A DNA stretch of 11,984 nt from Actinomycetota bacterium (GTDB lineage: Bacteria; Actinomycetota; Thermoleophilia; Gaiellales; Gaiellaceae). The stretch lies in contig JACDGR010000069.1 of assembly GCA_013821525.1 (NCBI GenBank), positions 1 through 11,984 on the forward strand. The letters are read 5' to 3'. Below the pieces are notes generated by a model. The model was not told where the DNA came from, did no database searches, and saw only the letters and a list, made by a program, of their open reading frames with translations. A program made the translations under genes and the position numbers. Position 1 is the first letter of the stretch; each line of letters starts with the position of its first letter. This document shows positions 7,507-11,984 of the stretch, piece after piece.

Positions 7507-7521
7507 CACAAAATCTCTTTC
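7491..7521. promoter_or_regulatory. AT-rich nested inverted repeats, probable arsR operator
   Basis: TGTGAAA (7491-7497) and TTTCACA (7504-7510) form a 20-bp palindrome with a six-base centre. GAAAGAG (7494-7500) and CTCTTTC (7515-7521) form a second, overlapping inverted repeat. The stretch 7491-7521 has 9 G/C in 31 bases, in strong contrast to the GC-rich surroundings. It covers the candidate -10 box and the GTG start of the ArsR-like gene, where autorepression would be expected. ArsR-family proteins commonly bind such dyads in their own promoters; binding here is inferred. Confidence 0.5.
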
Positions 7522-8106
7522 GCATCTCAGCCGCCCGACCCGCCCCCGCCGCCCTCCTCACCCCCGCTGACCTCCGCCGCGGCCCTGCGGGCGCTCGGGC
7601 ATCCGACCCGCTTGCGCCTGCTCGCACGCCTGCAGCTGCATGGAGACTCGACAGCGACGGAGTGCGCCGACGAGGTCGAGGAGAGCGCATCATCGTGCAG
7701 CTACCACCTGCGGGCCCTTGCGAAGCACGGCTTCGTCGAGCAGGTACCGACGAGCGACGGTCGCGAGCGCCGCTGGCGGGCTCGCGTCGCGAGCGTCGAC
7801 TTCGCCGCGGGCGCCGAGGCCGACGAGGAGTTCCAGGCAGCCTCCGCGCTCGCGCGCGCTGCGCTGCTGCAGGTGAGTGACGAAGCGGTCGCCGACTACC
7901 TGCAAAACGAGCGGTCGTTCTCGGCCGCCTGGCGTGAGGCGGCCGCGTTCCTGCAGACGACGATCGTCGCGACACCCGCAGAGCTCGAGGAGATCGCGCA
8001 GGCGATCCAGACCGTGCTCCGGCCGTTCCAGCGGAGCGAGCGCGACGAGACTCCGCGCGCGGCCCGCTTCGTCCACGTCGGAGTGCGCGCGGTGCCGAGA
8101 TCGTGA
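7492..8106 (+). CDS. ArsR-like winged-helix transcriptional regulator
   Basis: The product has 204 residues if GTG 7492 is used. A proline-rich N-terminus (about 14-26) is followed by an ArsR-type winged helix (about 28-98): ALGHPTRLRLLARL, then the recognition region SASSCSYHLRALAKHGFVEQV and a wing around SDGRERRWRA. The Ala/Glu-rich C-terminal part (about 103-185) is probably helical and may serve for dimerisation or ligand binding. The metal-binding ELCVCDL motif of classic ArsR/SmtB proteins is absent; only C58 and C69 lie near that region, so metal sensing is doubtful. The first ten codons are AT-rich (TAT, TTT, AAA, TCT), unlike the rest, and overlap promoter and operator elements. There is no other ATG, GTG or TTG before the HTH. 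The gene overlaps the MFS gene by GTGA and probably controls it. The function as repressor is inferred. Confidence 0.8.
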   Translation: MKEYFHKISFASQPPDPPPPPSSPPLTSAAALRALGHPTRLRLLARLQLHGDSTATECADEVEESASSCSYHLRALAKHGFVEQVPTSDGRERRWRARVASVDFAAGAEADEEFQAASALARAALLQVSDEAVADYLQNERSFSAAWREAAAFLQTTIVATPAELEEIAQAIQTVLRPFQRSERDETPRAARFVHVGVRAVPRS

Positions 8107-9335
8107 TCCCACCCCTCCTACGCACGAACCCGGAGTTCCGGCGCTTCTTCTGCGGACAGACGGTGTCGCTGCTTGGCGACCAGGTCTCGATGCTGGCGCT
8201 GCCGCTGACCGCGGTGCTCGTGCTGCACGCGGGCGCCGCGCAGATGGGGTACCTGACGACGCTGTACCTGATACCGAACCTGCTCTTCTCACTACACGCC
8301 GGTGCGTGGGTCGACCGGCTGGGTCGGCGGCGGCGCGTGATGCTTGCGACCGACCTCGGTCGCGCACTCGCCGTCGCGACGGTGCCGGTCGCCTACGCGT
8401 TCCACCACCTGACGTTCGCGCAGCTCTACGTCGTCGCGTTCGTGACCGGGTCCCTGTCTGTCTTCTTCTATGTCGCCTACGGCGGCCTGTTCCAGGTGGT
8501 CGTTGCGCGCGAGGACTACCTGGAGGGCAACTCGCTCCTGAACGGCACCCGGGCAGTCTCGTACTTCGCCGGCCCGAGCGCCGGCGGCGTGCTCGTTCAG
8601 GTGCTGCGCGCGCCGTATGCGCTGGCGGTCGATGCGGTGTCGTTTCTCTGGTCGGCGTTCTTCCTGGCGCGGATGAAAGTGGTCGAACCAGCCGTGCCGG
8701 ATGAGGACGACGGTGGGATGCTGGCCGGAGCGCGCTGGATCCGACGGTCGCCGATCATGCGGGCGGAGCTGCTCGGTGTCGCGACGATCAACTACTTCAA
8801 CTTCTTATTCTTCGCACTGTTCGTGCTCTACGCGACGACGTCGCTTCACATCGGCCCTGCGAGCCTCGGGCTCGTCCTCGGGGCCGGCGCGATCGGCGGG
8901 ATCGCCGGGTCACTGATCACCGGGCGACTGACGAAGCGCATCGGCCTCGGCCCCGCGTTCGCACTCGGCTGCTTCCTCTTCCCGGCGCCGATCATCCTCG
9001 TGCCCGCCGCGGGCGGGCCGAAATGGCTCATCCTGCTCCTCCTCTTCACCGCCGAGTTCGGTTCCGGGTTCGGCGTGATGATCCTCGACATCACCGCGGG
9101 GACGATCAGCGCGGCCCTCGTGCCGCAGCCGCTGCGCTCGCGCATCGCCGGTGCGTTCATGGTGGTCAACTACGGTGTGCGACCGCTCGGGACGATCACC
9201 GCGGGGATCCTCGGGTCGACGATCGGGATCCGGCCGACGCTCTGGATCGCCACGACCGGAGCGGTTGCAGGCATTCTCTGGATCGTGCCGTCACCGATCA
9301 TGTCGATGCGCGATGTGCCCGAGCCGGCCGAGTGA
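8103..9335 (+). CDS. MFS transporter, probable drug/metabolite exporter
   Basis: The 410-residue polytopic membrane protein has about 10-12 hydrophobic segments. The MFS signature (motif A) is GAWVDRLGRRRR at 67-78, between TM2 and TM3. A hydrophilic central loop (about 191-218, VPDEDDGGM) separates the N- and C-terminal halves. The N-terminal pattern (NPEFRRFFCGQTVSLLGDQVS) is typical of the MFS_3/EntS-like exporters found in actinobacteria, so proton-driven efflux of a small molecule across the cytoplasmic membrane is the most likely role. The substrate cannot be read from the sequence. It starts at a GTG that overlaps the arsR stop and ends in a GTGA overlap with pdxH, so the three genes should be one transcript under ArsR control. 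Confidence 0.88.
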   Translation: MIPPLLRTNPEFRRFFCGQTVSLLGDQVSMLALPLTAVLVLHAGAAQMGYLTTLYLIPNLLFSLHAGAWVDRLGRRRRVMLATDLGRALAVATVPVAYAFHHLTFAQLYVVAFVTGSLSVFFYVAYGGLFQVVVAREDYLEGNSLLNGTRAVSYFAGPSAGGVLVQVLRAPYALAVDAVSFLWSAFFLARMKVVEPAVPDEDDGGMLAGARWIRRSPIMRAELLGVATINYFNFLFFALFVLYATTSLHIGPASLGLVLGAGAIGGIAGSLITGRLTKRIGLGPAFALGCFLFPAPIILVPAAGGPKWLILLLLFTAEFGSGFGVMILDITAGTISAALVPQPLRSRIAGAFMVVNYGVRPLGTITAGILGSTIGIRPTLWIATTGAVAGILWIVPSPIMSMRDVPEPAE

Positions 9336-9877
9336 GGGCGATCGAACCCGACAGCGATCCGCTTGCCCTCTTTCACGTCTGGATCGAGGGGCCTGAGATG
9401 GCGATCGCGACCGCAGACGCCGACGGGCGGCCGTCGGTGCGGATGGTCTTGCTGAAGAGCGCAGACGCCGAGGGCTTCACGTTCTTCACGAACTACGAGT
9501 CACGCAAGGGACGCGACCTCGGCGTCAACCCCTACGCGGCGCTCCTGTTCCACCGTCCCGGGATCCAGGTGCGCGTCGAAGGGCCTGTCGAACGGCTGAC
9601 CGCCGAGGCCTCCGACGCCTACTGGGCATCGCGCCCCGCGGGCTCGAGGCGGAGCGCCGCTGCCTCGCGCCAGTCGCAACCGATCGCAGCGCGCGCCGAG
9701 CTCGAGCGCACGGTCGCCGCACTGCCGACGGAGCCCGAGCGGCCCGACCGCTGGGGCGGCTTCCGGCTCACCCCCGAGAGCTACGAATTCTGGCGCCACC
9801 GGGACGACCGGCTCCACGAACGTCACCTGTTCAGGCGAGGCGGCAACGGCTGGTCGGTGGTACTCCTGCAACCGTGA
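9332..9877 (+). CDS. pdxH: Pyridoxamine 5'-phosphate oxidase-like FMN enzyme (PdxH family)
   Basis: The family oxidises pyridoxine or pyridoxamine 5'-phosphate to pyridoxal 5'-phosphate with FMN and oxygen, in the cytoplasm. The 181-residue product shows the family motifs in order: RPSVRMVLLK (33-42, FMN/substrate contact), FFTNYESRKG (51-60), QVRVEGPVE (79-87), YWASRPAGS with Y97, R101 and S105 (phosphate of the substrate), SRQSQP (112-117), WGGFRLTPE (141-149) and RLHER (160-164, matching the RLHDR active-site motif). It is shorter than the usual 200-230 residues: the N-terminal segment is brief and the region before MAIATADADG is reduced. The usual IGAW before SRQSQ is replaced by Arg/Ser/Ala residues. 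The GTG start overlaps the MFS stop; the open frame further upstream lies inside the MFS gene and is not used. The tail (9805-9877) is duplicated at 10286-10358. Confidence 0.85.
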   Translation: MRAIEPDSDPLALFHVWIEGPEMAIATADADGRPSVRMVLLKSADAEGFTFFTNYESRKGRDLGVNPYAALLFHRPGIQVRVEGPVERLTAEASDAYWASRPAGSRRSAAASRQSQPIAARAELERTVAALPTEPERPDRWGGFRLTPESYEFWRHRDDRLHERHLFRRGGNGWSVVLLQP

Positions 9878-9880
9878 AGC
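9805..9880. repeat. 76-bp direct repeat, copy A (3' end of intact pdxH)
   Basis: This stretch encodes the last 24 residues of PdxH plus the stop. It recurs at 10286-10361 in the same orientation with 4 mismatches in 76 positions by my hand alignment. The offset is 481 bp. Copy A ends in GTGAAGC like copy B, but the GTG frame that follows closes after 20 codons, whereas after copy B it opens the 314-codon secreted-protein gene. Confidence 0.9.
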
Positions 9881-9901
9881 GGCTGCGCCGTCCGCAAGTC
9901 G

Positions 9902-10150
9902 CTAGCGGATCAGGCCCTCGCGCATACCGATGCTGACGGCATGTGTGCGATTCACGGCGTCGAGCTTCATCCGCAGCCCGTCGACGCAGGACTTGATCGT
10001 CTCGGGCGACAGGTAGAGCCGCTGGGCAATCTGTTTGTTCATCAGGCCGTCAGCCACGAGTTGAAGAACCTCAGCCTCGCGGCTGGTCAATTCGAGCCTG
10101 AAGCTCGAAGAAACGGGTGACCGACGAAAGCTCCGCGCATCTCCTGACAT
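9902..10150 (-). CDS. Stand-alone LuxR/GerE-type HTH regulator, 82 residues
   Basis: The product consists of little more than one LuxR-type HTH (about 18-80): LTSREAEVLQLVADGLMNKQ, then a recognition region around LSPETIKSCVDGLRMKLDA. There is no receiver or ligand-binding domain. An in-frame TAA five codons before the ATG excludes an N-terminal extension, so it is not simply a mis-started response regulator. Small single-domain relatives exist (Bacillus GerE is of similar size) and bind DNA constitutively. It could also be the surviving output domain of a former response regulator. It converges on pdxH with 24 nt between stops and diverges from the secreted-protein gene. It lies entirely between the two copies of the pdxH-tail repeat, which suggests that it came with that rearrangement. 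Confidence 0.8.
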   Translation of the reverse strand: MSGDARSFRRSPVSSSFRLELTSREAEVLQLVADGLMNKQIAQRLYLSPETIKSCVDGLRMKLDAVNRTHAVSIGMREGLIR

Positions 10151-10159
10151 TGTCGTCGT

Positions 10160-10165
10160 ATCTTA
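10160..10165 (-). promoter_or_regulatory. Possible -10 box of the luxR-type gene
   Basis: TAAGAT on the minus strand fits the actinobacterial TANNNT pattern and ends nine bases before the ATG at 10150. No Shine-Dalgarno sequence is visible in that gap, so a leaderless or near-leaderless transcript is plausible. No clear -35 box is visible. The rest of the gap from 10151 up to the pdxH remnant at 10269 shows nothing I can identify. Confidence 0.25.
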
Positions 10166-10268
10166 GGTTCGCCGGCGCAGAAATCTACCCTGCCTTTCGG
10201 AGAGAGTCGCCTAAACGTTCGTCCAAGGGCTTCGGGCTCTCGAGCCCGGCGACGTGTTTCCGAGTCAC

Positions 10269-10358
10269 TGGCGCCATCGCTAACCCGACCGGCTCCACGT
10301 ACGTCACCTGTTCGGGCGAGGCGGCGACGCCTGGTCGGTGGTACTCCTGCAACCGTGA
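10269..10358 (+). pseudogene. Duplicated pdxH 3' fragment, broken by a stop
   Basis: Read in the pdxH frame this stretch gives WRHR, then a TAA stop at 10281-10283, then PDRLHVRHLFGRGG and on to the same ending VVLLQP and TGA at 10356-10358. The intact gene reads WRHRDDRLHERHLFRRGG at this place. An inserted triplet and the stop make it non-functional, and no start or upstream PdxH domain precedes it. Further upstream, around 10229-10268, there is only a faint resemblance to pdxH. The terminal TGA overlaps the GTG of the secreted-protein gene. Confidence 0.8.
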
Positions 10359-10361
10359 AGC
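10286..10361. repeat. 76-bp direct repeat, copy B (upstream of secreted-protein gene)
   Basis: This is the second copy of 9805-9880. The four differences correspond to Glu to Val, Arg to Gly, Asn to Asp and Gly to Ala if read in the pdxH frame; no difference is silent. The copy spans the GTGA junction into the gene at 10355, so it preserves the stop-start overlap style of this operon. Confidence 0.9.
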
Positions 10362-11299
10362 TCCTTGCCCTAGCCGGGGTCACGCTGCTCGCCGGGCTGA
10401 CCCTGTCACTGGCAGGCTCGGCTGCGCCGGCCGCAGCGCCACGGCTTGGCGGCTGCCCGATCTTCCCTGCCACGAGCGTTTGGAATCGCCCTGTCGATCG
10501 CCTGCCCGTCGCCGCCGGATCGGACGCCACGATCGCCGCGATCGGCGTCGCCGGCGGGGTGCACGCGGATTTCGGCTCAGGTCTCTACGACGGTTCACGG
10601 ATCGGCATCCCGTATGTCGTCGTGCGCGGCGCCACGACACCGAAGTCGCGCGTCGCGTTCGACTACGCCGACGAGAGCGATCGCGGCCCGTACCCGATCC
10701 CGGCAAGCGTTCCGATCGAAGGCGCTCCGGCGGCGGCGGACGGCGACCGGCATGCGCTGATCGTCGATCGCGACACGTGCAAGCTCTACGAGCTGTACGC
10801 GCTGCATCGCGTCGGCGGCTCGCGCTGGGCTGCCGGCTCGGGGGCGATCTGGAACCTGCGCACGAACGCGCTCAGGCCGGCGGGCTGGACGTCCGCCGAC
10901 GCCGCGGGGCTTCCGATCCTGCCGGGGCTCGCCCGCTGGGACGGGGACGCGGCCACGGGCCGCATCGATCACGCGCTGCGGTTCACGGTCCGAGAGACGC
11001 GACGCGCCTACATCTACCCGGCCCGCCACTACGCATCGAACGCAACCGACGCGGCGCTGCCGCCGATGGGCTTGCGGGTGCGCCTGAAGGCGAGCATCGA
11101 CATCTCGCACCTGCCACGGCAGGCCCGGATCGTCGCGCAGGCGATGAAGACCTACGGGATGATCGTCGCCGACAACGGCTCAGACTGGTACGTCAGCGGC
11201 GCCCCGAGCCCGCACTGGTCGAACGACCAGCTGCATGCGCTCGGCACGCTGACGGGCAGCGACTTCGAGGTCGTCGACACCTCGTCGCTGCATCCCTGA
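10355..11299 (+). CDS. Secreted protein of unknown function
   Basis: The product has 314 residues from GTG 10355. It has an N-terminal signal peptide: K2, a hydrophobic stretch at 3-22, then an Ala/Pro-rich SAAPAAAP that offers signal peptidase I sites near residue 28. The mature protein has only two cysteines, C34 and C142, which could form a disulfide outside the cell. Conserved-looking blocks are CPIFPATSVWNRPVD (34-48), HADFGSG (70-76), GDRHALIVDRDTCKLYELY (130-148), LRPAGWTSADAAGLPILPGL (173-192), RHYASN (224-229), MGLRVRLKASID (238-249) and GMIVADNGSDWYVSG (268-282). I believe similar uncharacterised proteins occur in other actinobacteria and soil bacteria, from memory only. No catalytic motif is recognised. 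The start overlaps the stop of the pdxH remnant, so it was probably once the fourth gene of the arsR-MFS-pdxH operon. It ends 8 nt from the convergent kinase gene. Confidence 0.82.
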   Translation: MKLLALAGVTLLAGLTLSLAGSAAPAAAPRLGGCPIFPATSVWNRPVDRLPVAAGSDATIAAIGVAGGVHADFGSGLYDGSRIGIPYVVVRGATTPKSRVAFDYADESDRGPYPIPASVPIEGAPAAADGDRHALIVDRDTCKLYELYALHRVGGSRWAAGSGAIWNLRTNALRPAGWTSADAAGLPILPGLARWDGDAATGRIDHALRFTVRETRRAYIYPARHYASNATDAALPPMGLRVRLKASIDISHLPRQARIVAQAMKTYGMIVADNGSDWYVSGAPSPHWSNDQLHALGTLTGSDFEVVDTSSLHP

Positions 11300-11307
11300 A
11301 GAGCTGC

Positions 11308-11984
11308 CTACGACGGGTCGAAGGCGACGACGAAGGTCGTTCCCTCACCGGGGGTGGACTCGACGCTCACCCGCGCTCCCATAGCCCGCGCGAGCTGGGC
11401 GACGATCGCGAGTCCGAGGCCGCTACCGACCGGGCGGTCCTTGCCGATCTTGTCGTAGAGGTAGAACCGCTCGAACGCGTGCGGCACGTCCTCGGGCGGG
11501 ATGCCATGACCGGTGTCCGCGACGCTCAGGGTGCCGTCGCCTGCCGACACCGTGACGCGGCCACCCGCGGGTGTCTCCCGAAGCGCGTTCTCGACGAGGT
11601 TCGACGCCACCTGGAGCAGACGATCCTGGTCGGCGGTCACCCACGCCTCGGCCCCGGTCGCCATCAGCTCGACGCCAAATTCCCGGGCGGACGCCTCGTG
11701 GCGCCGGACGGACTCGCGCGAGACGTCTGCGAGGTCGACAAGCTCGCTGCGCACGGCGAACGCACTGCGGTTCATGCGTGCGAGGTCGAGCAGATCGCGC
11801 ACGAGGCGCTCGAGCCTGCCCGCCTCGAGCGTGATCGTGCGCCCCGCCTCGTCGGGCCCGAACGCCCCTTCGGTGAGCCCCTCGGCGTACCCGCGAATCG
11901 CGGTCAGGGGCGTCTTGAACTCATGGCTGACCGAGAGCAGGAACGCGCGCTCCGCCTCCCGCGACGCGGCGAGCCGCTGAGTCA
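11308..11984 (-). CDS. Sensor histidine kinase, C-terminal kinase core (partial, cut by right edge)
   Basis: The reading frame stays open to the right edge, so the sensor part and start are outside the window. The visible 225 codons contain the HisKA domain with the phospho-accepting histidine in SVSHEFKTPLTAIRGY (minus strand, about 11926-11879). The HATPase domain has an N box VASNLVENALRET, a G1 box DTGHGI, an F box FERFY and a G2 box GSGLGLAIV. The protein ends with FVVAFDPS and TAG at 11310-11308. The SHE-KTPL H box and FERFY belong to the OmpR-partner (HPK1-like) kinases, usually membrane-bound with a HAMP domain and paired with an OmpR-type regulator gene just upstream, here beyond position 11984. 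It is a different class from the two soluble kinases at 313-7481. It converges on the secreted-protein gene with 8 nt between the stops, and I see no terminator hairpin there. Confidence 0.9.
   Translation of the reverse strand, partial: TQRLAASREAERAFLLSVSHEFKTPLTAIRGYAEGLTEGAFGPDEAGRTITLEAGRLERLVRDLLDLARMNRSAFAVRSELVDLADVSRESVRRHEASAREFGVELMATGAEAWVTADQDRLLQVASNLVENALRETPAGGRVTVSAGDGTLSVADTGHGIPPEDVPHAFERFYLYDKIGKDRPVGSGLGLAIVAQLARAMGARVSVESTPGEGTTFVVAFDPS

Noticed and set aside
7491..7510. CRP-type binding site (TGTGA...TCACA)
   Set aside because: The half-sites are 10 bases apart instead of the 6 of the CRP consensus. The dyad fits better as a local operator of the adjacent ArsR-like gene.
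9023..9331. N-terminal extension of the PdxH-like protein into the MFS gene
   Set aside because: The extension is His/Arg-rich shadow sequence of the MFS gene. The PdxH motifs begin only after GTG 9332, which shows the operon's usual GTGA overlap.
10445..10456. Lipobox LGGC in the secreted protein (C34)
   Set aside because: The cysteine lies 12 residues beyond the hydrophobic core, after a Pro/Ala-rich cleavage region and directly behind an Arg. A type I signal peptide is more likely.
11513..11980. Plus-strand frame at the right edge
   Set aside because: It is the Ser/Arg-rich antisense shadow of the sensor kinase, whose H, N, G1, F and G2 boxes are all recognisable on the minus strand.

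Overview
The window is very GC-rich, with dense genes, many GTG/TTG starts and ATGA/GTGA stop-start overlaps. This suggests a high-GC actinobacterium. A deep-branching Thermoleophilia-type lineage is my guess from the signalling and secreted proteins, but no marker gene here fixes the taxonomy. I see no tRNA, rRNA, CRISPR array, transposase or integrase.

Layout. (1) Positions 1-226, minus strand: the N-terminal part of a NarL-type response regulator that runs off the left edge. Its start faces gene 2 across an 86-nt divergent region that holds a 9-bp inverted repeat. (2) 313-7481, plus strand: a tightly packed signalling operon. It encodes a soluble PAS-PAS histidine kinase, a REC-HD-GYP-REC protein (predicted c-di-GMP phosphodiesterase), a NarL/FixJ response regulator, and an 1181-residue hybrid kinase (GAF-PAS-GAF-PAS-PAS-PAS-HisKA-HATPase-REC). 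With the left-edge regulator there are five receiver domains and two kinase cores in 7.5 kb. No membrane segment is visible in any of them, so the inputs are probably cytoplasmic. (3) 7492-9877, plus strand: an ArsR-like regulator, an MFS exporter and a PdxH-like flavin oxidase, joined by GTGA overlaps. An AT-rich island with a TTGACA-17-TATTTT promoter candidate and nested inverted repeats covers the annotated arsR start. (4) 9902-10361: a stand-alone 82-residue LuxR-type HTH gene on the minus strand. It lies in an approximately 0.48-kb segment whose two ends carry a 76-bp direct repeat, and this repeat is the 3' end of pdxH. (5) 10355-11299, plus strand: a secreted protein of unknown function, whose GTG start overlaps the stop of the second, broken pdxH tail. 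(6) 11308-11984, minus strand: the C-terminal part of an OmpR-type sensor histidine kinase that runs off the right edge.

How the parts may work together. Genes 313-7481 look like one phosphorelay module in which two cytosolic kinases feed a c-di-GMP hydrolase and a transcription factor. The arsR-MFS-pdxH genes look like a self-regulated exporter operon. The most distinctive observation is the repeat around the luxR-type gene. It suggests that pdxH and the secreted-protein gene once adjoined through a GTGA overlap, and that the regulator-bearing segment later separated them and left a duplicated pdxH tail behind.
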